A DNA stretch of 64,000 nt from Melioribacteraceae bacterium (GCA_030584085.1 CP129490.1:2265511-2329510); one strand, 5' to 3'; counted from the first letter of the stretch, positions 37,684 through 47,179 are shown. Program-made: numbers and translations. The notes: a model not told the origin generated them from the letters alone.

Positions 37684-38562
37684 TTATTTTTCACTTTTGA
37701 GATAAGCTTTGTATGTATTACTTAATAACATAGCTATAGTCATTGGACCAACCCCACCGGGAACTGGCGTAATATAAGAAGCTTTTTCATTTACTTCATC
37801 AAAATCTACATCACCTACAATTTTATAACCTTTTTCTGTTGAATTGTCGTCAACTCTGTTTATTCCAACATCAATTATTACGACGTCCTCTTTAACCATG
37901 TCTGCTGTAATAAAATTTGCTTTGCCAATTGCTGCTATTAAAATATCAGCTTGCTTAGTAAAATAGCTTAAATCCATGGCTGCCGAATGGCAGATTGTTA
38001 CAATTGAATTTGCACCTTCTTTTTTCTGCAGCATTATGTTTGCAATTGGTTTACCGACTATGTTACTTCGTCCGACAACTACAACATGTTTACCTGAAGT
38101 CTCTATTCCATATCTTTTCAATAATTCTAAAATACCGTAAGGTGTGCATGGCAGGAATGTATCTTTGCCGATAACCATATTGCCGACACTTACCGGATGA
38201 AATCCATCAACATCTTTCGCAGGTGAAATTGCTTCAATTATTTTGTTTTCATCAATATGTTTGGGTAACGGTAGTTGAACTAATATCCCATGGTAATTCG
38301 AATCTTCATTATACTTTTTAACTAAATCCAACAATTCATCTTCACTTAGTGATGAATCGTATTGTTCAATTTTCGAATGCATTCCAATCTTAGTACAAGC
38401 TTTGTTTTTGGAAGAAACATACACTTTAGAAGCAGGATCGTCACCAACTAGAATCGTTACAAGTCCGGGAACCATTTTGTTCTGAGCTGCTAGTTCGTCT
38501 ATCTTAGATTTTAACTCAGACTTAATATCATTTGAAACTTTTTTGCCATCGATTAATATCAT
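37684..38562 (-). CDS. folD: bifunctional methylenetetrahydrofolate dehydrogenase/cyclohydrolase
   Basis: A 292-residue FolD converting 5,10-methylene-THF to 10-formyl-THF. Motifs are the YVSSKNKACTKIG stretch with the catalytic Lys, LVQLPLPKHID, the NADP fold VVVGRSNIVGKPIA, and the C-terminal PGGVGPMTIAMLL. Length is normal. It sits 17 bases downstream of the YmdB-like gene and 12 bases upstream of deoC, so the whole run may be one operon. Confidence 0.97.
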   Translation of the reverse strand: MILIDGKKVSNDIKSELKSKIDELAAQNKMVPGLVTILVGDDPASKVYVSSKNKACTKIGMHSKIEQYDSSLSEDELLDLVKKYNEDSNYHGILVQLPLPKHIDENKIIEAISPAKDVDGFHPVSVGNMVIGKDTFLPCTPYGILELLKRYGIETSGKHVVVVGRSNIVGKPIANIMLQKKEGANSIVTICHSAAMDLSYFTKQADILIAAIGKANFITADMVKEDVVIIDVGINRVDDNSTEKGYKIVGDVDFDEVNEKASYITPVPGGVGPMTIAMLLSNTYKAYLKSEK

Positions 38563-38579
38563 TGCTTCTCCAAAAGCTT

Positions 38580-39386
38580 TTAAATCTCATTTTTTGTTCT
38601 TTCAAATTCGGGAATTAGAATTCTCTCAATATGCAGAGCTTTTCCTGTATCAGGATCTACTTTTAAGAAGATACCACATAAGTGTCTTTCATTTTCAGCA
38701 GTCTGGTATTTCTGCGGTGTGGAATATAAAAATCTGTTCAACGCTGCTTCCTGTTTCATCCCGATGACAGATTCATATGGACCTGTCATACCGCTATCGG
38801 TTATATAAGCTGTTCCGTTTGGTAGAATTCTTTCATCAGCAGTTTGGACATGTGTATGGGTTCCAATCAATGCAGAAATTTTACCGTCTAAGAAAAATGC
38901 CATCGCTTGTTTTTCTGCTGTTGCTTCCGCATGGAAATCAACTAGAATCACTTTAGTTTCACTGCTAATCTTATTAAGTGCCCACTCCATTCCACGAAAG
39001 GGACAATCGATTGAAGCCATAAAAGTTCTGCCTTGTAAATTCGCTACAGCAATCTTGCCTTTCTTAGTTTCGGAAATAATAAATCCATTACCGTATGTAC
39101 CTCGTGGATAATTTAATGGCCTTAATACTCTAACATCTGATCGAAGGTAATCTTGCGATTGATGTTTATCCCAGGTATGATTTCCACCTGTTATAACATC
39201 AACACCAAGATCAAAAAGAACTTTACCTTCTTTTTCTGTACATCCTTTTCCATCTGATGAATTCTCTCCATTTGCTATAATAAAATCTGTGCGGTATTTA
39301 TTTTTTAATCCGGGAAGCCAAGTCTGCACCATTTCCATTCCGGGTTTGCCAATAATGTCACCGATGAATAGTATATTTATAGTCAT
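38580..39386 (-). CDS. YmdB-like metallophosphoesterase (TIGR00282 family)
   Basis: A 268-residue calcineurin-like enzyme. Metal-binding motifs are FIGDIIGKPG, NGENSSDGKGCT, GGNHTWDKH, DFHAEATAEKQAM, and GTHTHVQTADE. Bacillus YmdB hydrolyses 2',3'-cyclic nucleotides and affects motility and biofilm choices. The same biochemical role is likely; the regulatory role is not assured. First gene of a likely run with folD and deoC. The divergent DnaQ-UvrC gene starts about 54 bases away. Confidence 0.92.
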   Translation of the reverse strand: MTINILFIGDIIGKPGMEMVQTWLPGLKNKYRTDFIIANGENSSDGKGCTEKEGKVLFDLGVDVITGGNHTWDKHQSQDYLRSDVRVLRPLNYPRGTYGNGFIISETKKGKIAVANLQGRTFMASIDCPFRGMEWALNKISSETKVILVDFHAEATAEKQAMAFFLDGKISALIGTHTHVQTADERILPNGTAYITDSGMTGPYESVIGMKQEAALNRFLYSTPQKYQTAENERHLCGIFLKVDPDTGKALHIERILIPEFERTKNEI

Positions 39387-39439
39387 AATTCTTTCTTTAG
39401 TGAATTGTAAATATAGACAATTTTAGACGATATTTGAAG

Positions 39440-41107
39440 ATGAACAAAACTGTTAATAAACAAGAAGTTCAGATTTCTGAATTAACTATAGAAGAAGCAC
39501 AATTTGCCGTTTTAGATTTTGAGACCACCGGTACATCTTCAAAATTTGCCCGGGCAATTGAAGTCGGAATTGCGAAAGTTAAAAATGGGAAAGTAATCGA
39601 TACCTACTCATCATTAATAAATCCCGGTTCGCAAATTCCTTATCAAATAACACTACTAACCGGAATTACCAATGAAGATGTACTGAATGCTCCTTACTTT
39701 GAAGATATTGTTGATGAGATTGAGAATTTCATTGGTGATTCAATATTAGTAGCTCACAACCTACAGTTTGATTTATCATTTTTGCGATCAGAATTTTTAA
39801 GAGCCGGGAAAGATGTAAAGGAAATTCCAAAAGTTTGCACATTAAAGATAGCTCGTAAACTTTATCCGTCGTTACCAAGTAAATCTTTAGGAAATCTAGT
39901 TAAATATCTGCGAGTAAAACACGTTCATGTCCACCGTGCACTTGGTGATGCACTAGCTACCGCAAAAATATTAGATAAGATGATTCGAGTGCTGCAAGAT
40001 GAGTATCATGTTGAGGACGTAAGTCATTTAAAAAACTTTGCAAACCTACCTCAACAAAAATCTTATAAACTTATTAAGAAAAAATTAAGTGATGATTTTT
40101 CGTCGCTTCCGGATACTCCGGGTGTTTATTTCTTCAAAAATGCCAAAGACGAAATCATTTACGTTGGGAAAGCAAAATCTCTTAAAGATAGAGTTCGCAA
40201 TTATTTTTCATCCACCGCAATTCGAAAAGCTAAAAAAATTGTTAATGGAGCTTCGCGAATTTCGCACCAAAAGACTAATACCGAATTAGTGGCATTAATT
40301 ACCGAATCGGAATTGATAAAAAAATATAATCCCAAACTGAATACTCAACTCAAAAAATATGGACAAAGTTATTTTTTAAAAGTAGATAAAAATAAACCGG
40401 CTCCAAAAATTTTATCAACATCGACATTTGATTTTGATGGTAACGATTATTTCGGTCCTTTTTCTTCACGTGATTCTTCAAAAGCAATTATTGAAATTAT
40501 TGATAAATCATTTATGCTTCGTGAATGCACGGATAAGGAATTCAAAAAAAGTAAAAGATGTTATCTTGCGGATATTGAGAGATGTACAGCTCCATGTGAG
40601 AAAAACGGTATTAAGGATCTATACAAAAATGAATTGGAAAAAGTTTATAGTTTTCTCTCCGGCAAAAATGACTCTGCCTTAGAAAGATTAATTATTCGAA
40701 TGAAAAATTTTTCCGAAAAGGAAAAATTTGAGGAAGCCGCTGAAGTCAGAGACACAATCAATTTACTACTCGCGCAAATTAAAAAAGTGGCAATACTGGC
40801 AGAACCGATAAATTCAGCAAAAGTTTTTATTGAAGTTTCTGATAGTGGAGGGAAAGATTATATTCTTTTAGTTGAAGGAAGACTTTATATAAAAGATTAC
40901 GGATTAGATAATCCATCATTATTTGAAACAGTATTGGATGATTATTTTGACGGAAAAATTAATTTAATTTCCAAATCCGAGGAGCGTGATTTAGATAGGA
41001 TCAAAATACTGTTAAGCTGGATGAGTAATCATATGGAAAATACGCGTGTATTCTATTTAAAGAACTTTAAGTCAAAAGAGGAACTGTATATCATACTAAA
41101 TAGCTAG
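39440..41107 (+). CDS. DnaQ-like exonuclease fused to UvrC N-terminal (GIY-YIG) nuclease
   Basis: About 555 residues from the ATG at 39440; a TTG lies 6 bases earlier. Residues about 20-185 are a DEDDh exonuclease (AVLDFETTGTSS, LVAHNLQFDLSFL, HRALGDALATAKIL). Residues about 215-300 are a GIY-YIG domain (PGVYFFKNAKDEIIYVGKAKS). A UvrC-like Cys region follows (RCYLADIERCTAPC), then a UVR-type helix pair (EKFEEAAEVRDTI). The UvrC C-terminal RNase H and HhH domains are absent. This architecture matches the Cho/DnaQ fusions known from actinobacteria. It probably makes the 3' incision in damaged DNA and degrades the end. Confidence 0.9.
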   Translation: MNKTVNKQEVQISELTIEEAQFAVLDFETTGTSSKFARAIEVGIAKVKNGKVIDTYSSLINPGSQIPYQITLLTGITNEDVLNAPYFEDIVDEIENFIGDSILVAHNLQFDLSFLRSEFLRAGKDVKEIPKVCTLKIARKLYPSLPSKSLGNLVKYLRVKHVHVHRALGDALATAKILDKMIRVLQDEYHVEDVSHLKNFANLPQQKSYKLIKKKLSDDFSSLPDTPGVYFFKNAKDEIIYVGKAKSLKDRVRNYFSSTAIRKAKKIVNGASRISHQKTNTELVALITESELIKKYNPKLNTQLKKYGQSYFLKVDKNKPAPKILSTSTFDFDGNDYFGPFSSRDSSKAIIEIIDKSFMLRECTDKEFKKSKRCYLADIERCTAPCEKNGIKDLYKNELEKVYSFLSGKNDSALERLIIRMKNFSEKEKFEEAAEVRDTINLLLAQIKKVAILAEPINSAKVFIEVSDSGGKDYILLVEGRLYIKDYGLDNPSLFETVLDDYFDGKINLISKSEERDLDRIKILLSWMSNHMENTRVFYLKNFKSKEELYIILNS

Positions 41108-41115
41108 TCAGCTAG

Positions 41116-41406
41116 TTACTTAATTATAAATCTTTTTAGAATGAAACTGACTACCATGATTGTAATAGCAAATAAGAAGAAGTAAATGAATAATGATTTA
41201 AATGAAGCTGCTTTAATAAGATATCCGGATTTGAATCCTCTCCATCCGCATAATTGACATCTATACATGCTAAATGGTGTTAAAAACTTTACAAATTTTT
41301 CATAGAAATTTCTGGAACGAGATTTTTTTAGACCACCTTGTTTTTTGCAATCGGGACAAAAATGAATTCTGGGATCAGTCTTATAAAGAATTTTCAAATT
41401 TAACAT
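41116..41406 (-). CDS. small zinc-ribbon membrane protein of unknown function
   Basis: A 96-residue protein with two CxxC knuckles (FCPDCKK and YRCQLCGW) separated by about 35 basic residues, then one C-terminal membrane helix (LFIYFFLFAITIMVVSFIL). It looks like a membrane-anchored zinc ribbon facing the cytoplasm. The gene lies 7 bases downstream of the S41 protease gene and may be cotranscribed. I do not recognise the family. Confidence 0.65.
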   Translation of the reverse strand: MLNLKILYKTDPRIHFCPDCKKQGGLKKSRSRNFYEKFVKFLTPFSMYRCQLCGWRGFKSGYLIKAASFKSLFIYFFLFAITIMVVSFILKRFIIK

Positions 41407-41413
41407 TGGATAC

Positions 41414-43084
41414 CTATTTTTTTTCTTCCGCTAAAGCAAGTATTTGCTGATACCTCTCGTTAGATTTCAGTAAACTAATCGCTGATTTTAATTGTACATC
41501 ATATTCTAAAGAGGCACGGATTCTTCCTTCTCTTCCGTCAATTCTTGCCGATATTTCTTTATGAATTTCTTGAAGCACATCATATTTGAAAGTGTCCAGT
41601 TCGCTAATTCGTGCATCTTTGATACTCTTTGAGAGTTCGCTTAGTTGTTGAGTAATTTTACCATCTAATTTTTCTTCTTCCAATAATTGCTTAAGCTGCT
41701 CAAGTTGATTTTCAATATTATGCGTTATGTTAATATTTTGTGATTGAAAGTAATCCTTAAATGAGAGGAATATTTCTTCCTTATCTAATTCGTTCCAAGA
41801 AATTACTTCATTTGTATTAAAATAATTTGTAGCGAATTTGAAAAATAAACCCTGCGCAATTAGTTTTTGAATTAGCTCGGAATCAGAATCATTAGTCACA
41901 CTGGTATCCGGTTCAATTCCACCACCGGAAAAAACTTTCCTGTTCATATCGGTACGGTATTCTTCAATAATTACAAAAGTCGTATCGGATGCAAGAAGAT
42001 TTTCTTTTGCATAGCTTAATTTCTGAATTGATCTGCCACTTGGAGTTAAATACTTGCCCGTAGTTATTTTTAATGACGTTTCGGAGGATAAAGGAATTAC
42101 ATTTTGCACTAAACCTTTTCCGAATGAATCAGTTCCAAGAATTACTCCTCTATCATGGTCTTGAATCGCACCAGCAACTATTTCGGATGCAGAAGCCGAA
42201 CCGCCGTCGATTAATACTATTAAATCAGCTTCTCCGGCTATAGGTTCTTCTACTGCAAAATATTGTTGCATTGCATCGGAGTCGCGTCCAACAACGCTTA
42301 CTATAAGTTGATTCTTTTTAATAAATTTATCCGCAACGCTTATCGCGGCATCTAGTAAACCGCCTGGATTTCCTCGTAAATCTAAAATTATTGATTTAAT
42401 TTCTCTTTCATTACGTAATTCCAGGATAGCATTTTTAATTTCTTCTCCAGCCGTTCTTGAAAATCCGCTTAATTTCAAAAAGACAGTATTACTTTCATCT
42501 GGTAGAAAACCAAAATAAGTCAAGTTTTTTACTTCAACTTCTTCACGGATTAAATCGAATACAAGCTCACCGAAAATTCCATCACGAAGAACTGTAACAG
42601 AGACAGAAGTTCCCGGATTCCCTTTCATATAAAGACTTAATTGATCGTAGTTATTTTTATTAAGTGAGATGGAATCTACTCTAACTATTTCATCACCAAT
42701 TCTAATACCTTGTCTCTGTGCAGAATATCCTTCAATTAAATCGACAACAATAATTTTATCGTTTCGCAAGCCAATTGTTGCCCCAATTCCACCATACTTT
42801 CCGGTTGTCATTAAATCAATATCCTTTTGGCTGGATTCATCAAGATAAACAGTGTAAGGATCAAGTGTTCCTAACATTCCTTCTATTCCGGCAAGCATAA
42901 ATTCACGAGGATTTATTTCTTCTAAATAACGTAAAGTAATTTCCTTATACACGCGTCCAAAAAGATCAATTGACTTTGCTATATCATAATAGATATCATT
43001 TTGTTTTTGTGCAGCTATCTGCACAAATAATATCAAGAATATTATTGTATTTATATATAATTTTTTGAACATTTTTTTACCCAT
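41414..43084 (-). CDS. S41 family C-terminal processing peptidase
   Basis: A 556-residue exported protease. Signal peptide residues 1-25 (KLYINTIIFLILFVQIAAQ); an alternative ATG lies 12 bases downstream. A PDZ domain spans about residues 80-165 (GGIGATIGLRNDKIIVVDLI), then the Ser/Lys protease core with LDLRGNPGGLLDAA, the nucleophile in IDGGSASASEIVAGA and the Lys in GTDSFGKGLVQ. A helical tail of about 150 residues follows. Related CtpA/Prc enzymes trim envelope proteins and help control cell-wall hydrolases. It is 7 bases downstream of the YbbR gene. Confidence 0.92.
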   Translation of the reverse strand: MGKKMFKKLYINTIIFLILFVQIAAQKQNDIYYDIAKSIDLFGRVYKEITLRYLEEINPREFMLAGIEGMLGTLDPYTVYLDESSQKDIDLMTTGKYGGIGATIGLRNDKIIVVDLIEGYSAQRQGIRIGDEIVRVDSISLNKNNYDQLSLYMKGNPGTSVSVTVLRDGIFGELVFDLIREEVEVKNLTYFGFLPDESNTVFLKLSGFSRTAGEEIKNAILELRNEREIKSIILDLRGNPGGLLDAAISVADKFIKKNQLIVSVVGRDSDAMQQYFAVEEPIAGEADLIVLIDGGSASASEIVAGAIQDHDRGVILGTDSFGKGLVQNVIPLSSETSLKITTGKYLTPSGRSIQKLSYAKENLLASDTTFVIIEEYRTDMNRKVFSGGGIEPDTSVTNDSDSELIQKLIAQGLFFKFATNYFNTNEVISWNELDKEEIFLSFKDYFQSQNINITHNIENQLEQLKQLLEEEKLDGKITQQLSELSKSIKDARISELDTFKYDVLQEIHKEISARIDGREGRIRASLEYDVQLKSAISLLKSNERYQQILALAEEKK

Positions 43085-43091
43085 TTACTTT

Positions 43092-44003
43092 TTAAAGCTG
43101 CTGAATAATATATTCTAATCTATTTGGAACTGTATCAACAAATTTTGTGAATTCCGGTGCGATTACATTCGGGATTAGATAACCAAGTGAATCCTTAATT
43201 GCCTGATCAAATCCAATAGTTACTTTTATTTCTTCTTTATTTAATCTACCAAGCAGATTAATTCCGCCGCGCAAAATTACATTCACTTTCTCAGGATAGA
43301 TTGTAAGGTTTTTTGATGGCGGAATATTTATTATCTCAATAGGTATATCTTGGAATTCTTTATCAACAATTTTTTGAACATCGAAAGTCACTAATACATT
43401 TTCTTCGGAAAAATTTATATTATCAATTGTTGATAATGAAACACTCTCAGTCTCACTATTATCTATGTTGTTCAGAGATTTTTGTTCCGTACTAACGAAA
43501 CCGACGCCTTGAACCAAGCTCTTTGGTCCGCTAATTACAATCGAATCGGGTTGAACGATGATATCAGCAACTAAGCCGAATCCATCTTTAAAATTGAGCG
43601 AGAGATCAGGAACAACTTCAACTTTTTTTTCGGCAATCTCTTCAAGCCTATATCGAATTTCATTTGGGGAAAATTCGTTTATCTGGACAGCCGATGAAAG
43701 CCAACGATTTTGATCCATCGCGTTTCTAACTAAAATCTTATGTTCACCGATTTTCTCTTCGACGTTAATAATAAATTCAGATTGTGAACCAAGTGAAAGT
43801 TGAGCGAGCTGCCACCCTTGACCTTTTAAAGATAATGAAACTTCCTTAGTAGAATAATTTGAAACAGCCATTCCTTGAGGGATCTCAGTAAAGCTCAAAG
43901 GAAGTTTCACCGAATAGAAATATTCTCCCGAAAACGAAACAAATATCCAAAGCATGATAGAGAAGGATATAATGAAAACTGTTGTAATAATCTTTTTAGT
44001 CAT
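43092..44003 (-). CDS. YbbR-domain membrane protein (CdaR-like)
   Basis: A 303-residue protein with one N-terminal membrane helix (residues 5-22) and an extracytoplasmic region containing YbbR-like repeats; the segment VVPDLSLNFKDGFGLVADII with SIVISGPKSLVQGV is typical. In Firmicutes CdaR regulates the c-di-AMP cyclase CdaA, but no cyclase gene is adjacent here. The ATG overlaps the left 13-bp repeat of the integrated element, so the element sits directly upstream and has replaced the native leader. It forms a unit with the S41 protease. Confidence 0.8.
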   Translation of the reverse strand: MTKKIITTVFIISFSIMLWIFVSFSGEYFYSVKLPLSFTEIPQGMAVSNYSTKEVSLSLKGQGWQLAQLSLGSQSEFIINVEEKIGEHKILVRNAMDQNRWLSSAVQINEFSPNEIRYRLEEIAEKKVEVVPDLSLNFKDGFGLVADIIVQPDSIVISGPKSLVQGVGFVSTEQKSLNNIDNSETESVSLSTIDNINFSEENVLVTFDVQKIVDKEFQDIPIEIINIPPSKNLTIYPEKVNVILRGGINLLGRLNKEEIKVTIGFDQAIKDSLGYLIPNVIAPEFTKFVDTVPNRLEYIIQQL

Positions 44004-44014
44004 AGTCTAAATAT
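44002..44014. repeat. left attachment site core (attL candidate)
   Basis: ATAGTCTAAATAT, identical to 53850-53862. It overlaps the start codon of the YbbR gene. Confidence 0.65.
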
Positions 44015-44092
44015 TTACCAGTTTTTTCCGACCCCTAAATATTGCCTTTACGAGCTAAAAACGCAAATTTTATCAAAATTTTATGAGTATAA

Positions 44093-44113
44093 AGTAACAA
44101 ATGAGTAACAAAA
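44093..44113. repeat. arm-type repeats inside left end
   Basis: Two copies of AGTAACAA at 44093 and 44104, 11 bases apart. The 21-base block matches 20 of 21 bases at 53688-53708. Spacing and location suit integrase arm-binding sites. Confidence 0.6.
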
Positions 44114-44188
44114 AATTAGCTTTCTCTTAAGTTACTGATTAAATTTAACGATTATTATCAACTTTCGGAAATGGTTATTGAGGTCAAT

Positions 44189-44494
44189 TCATTTACCTAA
44201 TCGAGACTCTTTTCTAATTTCTTTTTTAATTTCATTTACAATTTTGTTTCTTACCTTTGCCCGCTTCGTCCCGAATATAGCAGCCTCTACAGTTTTAATA
44301 CTCGTGTTATATTTTTCACTTAATGCAACTCGGAACTTATACTTTTGACCATAGGCAAGATCACCCGTTAACTCTGATTGAAAGTATTCTCGAATGAGAA
44401 ATATATCCCTGAGAAAACATCTTATCGCTTCGTCGTCACTCTCTTCTAGTAACTCGTTCGTAAGTTGAAATATTCGCGTGTCTTTCAAACTCAA
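44189..44494 (-). CDS. phage-element protein, possible helix-turn-helix
   Basis: A 101-residue basic protein, last gene of the element before its left end. The segment VALSEKYNTSIKTVEAAIFG looks like an HTH of the kind found in small terminase subunits or regulators, but the match is by eye only. The C-terminus is strongly basic (KKEIRKESRLGK). It is separated by about 270 bases from the next element gene, and that gap holds a large hairpin. Confidence 0.55.
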   Translation of the reverse strand: MSLKDTRIFQLTNELLEESDDEAIRCFLRDIFLIREYFQSELTGDLAYGQKYKFRVALSEKYNTSIKTVEAAIFGTKRAKVRNKIVNEIKKEIRKESRLGK

Positions 44495-44594
44495 CCCTCA
44501 GCTTTTGAAGATACCAGGAATGAAATACGAATGTTTTCGTACTTTAGAATGGCGCAAATCGACACACTTCGCCAATTCTCATTTTAAATAAAAT

Positions 44595-44654
44595 AAAAGT
44601 GCATTTATCGCTCAAAAGGTAAATATCGCCTTTGTTGCATCAAAATGCACTTTT
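44595..44654. repeat. nested hairpin in element intergenic region
   Basis: AAAAGTGCATTT (44595-44606) and AAATGCACTTTT (44643-44654) form a perfect 12-bp stem, enclosing AAAGG/CCTTT (44615-44633). T-runs flank both sides, so it could terminate transcription from either strand. It follows the tape-measure unit. Confidence 0.65.
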
Positions 44655-44766
44655 TAGGTGTCCACGCAGGTAAGAAATGACCCATCAAAAAACTCTTAAA
44701 TTTGCCTTTTTTCTCTCGTGCTCTGTCGTAAATGCTGCATAAAATTTAATAATATTGCGAATTATC

Positions 44767-45072
44767 TTAATTTTTCTGAATTTTTCTAAAAATATTGCTT
44801 AAAAAACTGCTCACTTTTTCAAAGATTGTGTCTTTGCGATATTCCATAAGTGGTAAATATGTAATTTCAATCAGATGAAAAACTTGTCTCAAATCTTTAT
44901 TAGCATTACCGATATTTTCAATAAGTTCTTTTAATTCCGCTTTTACTTTCGGACCTGATGGATCTTCCGGTAATTTATCGAGAATTTTAATACCCAATGA
45001 AATATAACCTCTAGCTGTCACCAAACTTTGGTACATCATTTTTTTATTATCTTCAGTCAACATTTTAGACAC
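44767..45072 (-). CDS. small phage-element protein of unknown function
   Basis: A 101-residue, mostly helical protein (VTARGYISLGIKILDKLPED, then KVKAELKELIENIGNANKDL) with a basic C-terminus. It follows the tape measure gene after a 12-base gap and is probably cotranscribed with it. No family recognised. Confidence 0.55.
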   Translation of the reverse strand: MSKMLTEDNKKMMYQSLVTARGYISLGIKILDKLPEDPSGPKVKAELKELIENIGNANKDLRQVFHLIEITYLPLMEYRKDTIFEKVSSFLSNIFRKIQKN

Positions 45073-45084
45073 CCTTCTTTTTTA

Positions 45085-47178
45085 TTATGTCGTGCGATTG
45101 TAAACCCGACCATTCTTTTTATTCTGGATGAACATATCCCGTCCGTCAAGATGACCGTAAACATTTATGTTACCCTCAATTTTTTGTTTTTGATATTGCA
45201 TATCGACCATTTGCATATTAAGAACATCTAGCCTACCTACAACTTGATTTAAAAGTCGATCGTTATTTAAAACTTGACTCGCAGGTGTAACAGATACCCT
45301 CTCACCTGATTCGACCATCAAAGGATATGAATCGTTTGGAAATCCTTTGGGAACTATAAACGATCCACCGGTTGACATTTTTTTAATCCCGCTTGGTGTT
45401 CCTACAAAATTTCCACCGGCATGAGCACCAGGAACAATAAAGCCGGTTAAAAATCCTAGTGGATTAGTAAGTCCGGAAATTGCTGCAGAAATAGCAGCGG
45501 CACTTTGCAATATTGAAACAATGCTTTGAACTACACTAAGAGCATTCATCATTTTACCGATGAATGAATCCCCAGCTAGATCAAAGGCATTCATTAAATT
45601 ACTACCGATGGAATTACTTTCGTTTAAGAGAGTACCTAATGCACGTTCCCGATTTTCTTTATCTTCTTCTTCGATTGCTCTTCGCACTTCTGCTAAGGCT
45701 AATTCTTGTTCTAATCGTTTTTGTGCTCTCTCTTCGTCTTTTTCAATCAAACCATCCATAAAGGAAAATTCACTGTTCATACTTTCTTCTAGTGGATCAG
45801 TTAGAAAGGCTTTTCGTTCCTCAGCTAATTGTGCTAGCTGTTCATTTTTCCATCGTTCAGCGTTTACAGTGTCACCTGTCAATTTCAACATAGATTGATA
45901 CTCTTCATCAATCAACTTTTTTCTATATTCTGAATAACCGTCTGCAAGAAATTTCAAATCTTCAAACATCTTTTTAAAAGCATCTTTTTGCTTGTCTGAA
46001 TCTATCCCACCGCCAAGATCACTAGTTCCATCTTTATTATTTCGCTTAGCAAGTTCTTTATCAAAATTAACTATCTGGTTAATTTGTGTCTTTAGTGCTG
46101 AAGATAACATTTCTAATTGTTTCGATTTTTCTTTAAGCTCTTTACTATCACCAAACAACCATTGAATCAAGCCGCCTGCTGAATTATTTCTTGTGGATAA
46201 ACTCAATTGAATTCTAGCAATTTCACCCATAGTCGCGGCTAATTGAGTTTGTAATAATTTCAGTTCCTCTTCTCTATATTCGCGTGTGGTATTGATCAGA
46301 TTTTTAAAGAATTCGTCTTGTGCTTCGATTGTGGTATTGTATTGCTGCTGTATTCCTAAAATCTTTTGTGCAATTCTTAACCATCCGACACCGGCCTTAA
46401 TTAATTCATTGAAAGCAGGAACTAAACCATTTCCAATAGTCACAAGTGTATTATCAAATTCGGCCCTCAATCGTTTTTCTTGATTTGCAAGGGAACCGGC
46501 CGTTCTAATTGCATCACCATGCGCATCTGTTGTACCTTTCATTATCAAATTCATTCGCGCTTGTACTTTAGCTGCATTGCTTAACTCTTGACCAAGTTTC
46601 GCAAGGCCGGAACTATAGGCCTCTTCTTTTACATTTGCCTCAGTGATTACAACACCATATTTACGGACAGTTTCAGTATTTCCTACCAATGCTGAGGTAA
46701 AGTCTCGTAAGACATCATCATCCGCAGCATTACTAAAAGAAGCAACATCAATTGCTAATTTTGTCAACTCTTTTGAGAACTCAGAGGCTTTATCTCGTGC
46801 AAACCCTAGAGGAACAAACGTATCTTGAAGAGTGCCTAACCATTTAAGAAGATCAGCGTTTGATCTTCCAACACTTTTTCCTAAATCTTTTGCCCATTGT
46901 TCGACGTTGTCGGACATATCACCAAAAACGACCTTGAACTTAGATCGTATTTCTTCAAAGTCTCGTGCTGCATTTTTTGCCTGTAATGAAAAATTAAAAA
47001 GCTTTGCAAAACTTAAGACACCTGCACCGGCAATCAATGCGCTTTTAAATTTACTTCCGAATGACCGACCCATGTTTGAAGCGTCTCGATCAATTTTGTT
47101 TTTAGTGTCGTTAATTTCTTTTCTCAATTGAGTGACATCACCCTCAATCATTACTTTTATTTTTGCTAGTTCGTCCAT
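45085..47178 (-). CDS. phage tail tape measure protein
   Basis: About 697 residues from the ATG at 47178 (GGAG upstream; the longer frame begins at TTG). The N-terminal part is typical of siphophage tape measures: DELAKIKVMIEGDVTQLRKE, then a helical region with LLKWLGTLQDTFVPLGFARD and SALVGNTETVRKYGVVITE. A long coiled coil and a hydrophobic segment near residues 560-600 (SVVQSIVSILQSAAAISAAI) follow. At about 700 residues it would specify a short tail. It directly follows the gp10-like gene. The missing tail-tube and chaperone genes are notable. Confidence 0.85.
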   Translation of the reverse strand: MDELAKIKVMIEGDVTQLRKEINDTKNKIDRDASNMGRSFGSKFKSALIAGAGVLSFAKLFNFSLQAKNAARDFEEIRSKFKVVFGDMSDNVEQWAKDLGKSVGRSNADLLKWLGTLQDTFVPLGFARDKASEFSKELTKLAIDVASFSNAADDDVLRDFTSALVGNTETVRKYGVVITEANVKEEAYSSGLAKLGQELSNAAKVQARMNLIMKGTTDAHGDAIRTAGSLANQEKRLRAEFDNTLVTIGNGLVPAFNELIKAGVGWLRIAQKILGIQQQYNTTIEAQDEFFKNLINTTREYREEELKLLQTQLAATMGEIARIQLSLSTRNNSAGGLIQWLFGDSKELKEKSKQLEMLSSALKTQINQIVNFDKELAKRNNKDGTSDLGGGIDSDKQKDAFKKMFEDLKFLADGYSEYRKKLIDEEYQSMLKLTGDTVNAERWKNEQLAQLAEERKAFLTDPLEESMNSEFSFMDGLIEKDEERAQKRLEQELALAEVRRAIEEEDKENRERALGTLLNESNSIGSNLMNAFDLAGDSFIGKMMNALSVVQSIVSILQSAAAISAAISGLTNPLGFLTGFIVPGAHAGGNFVGTPSGIKKMSTGGSFIVPKGFPNDSYPLMVESGERVSVTPASQVLNNDRLLNQVVGRLDVLNMQMVDMQYQKQKIEGNINVYGHLDGRDMFIQNKKNGRVYNRTT

Positions 47179-47179
47179 T

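Noticed and set aside
39440-41107. GIY-YIG domain as a homing endonuclease
   Set aside because: The fused exonuclease and the UvrC-like Cys and UVR regions place it with repair nucleases, and no intron or intein borders are seen.
44189-44494. Small terminase subunit
   Set aside because: An HTH-like segment exists, but there is no large terminase gene and the similarity is too weak to name it.
45564-47131. Several plus-strand frames opposite the tape measure gene
   Set aside because: They have no ribosome binding sites or recognisable domains and overlap a clear coding frame.
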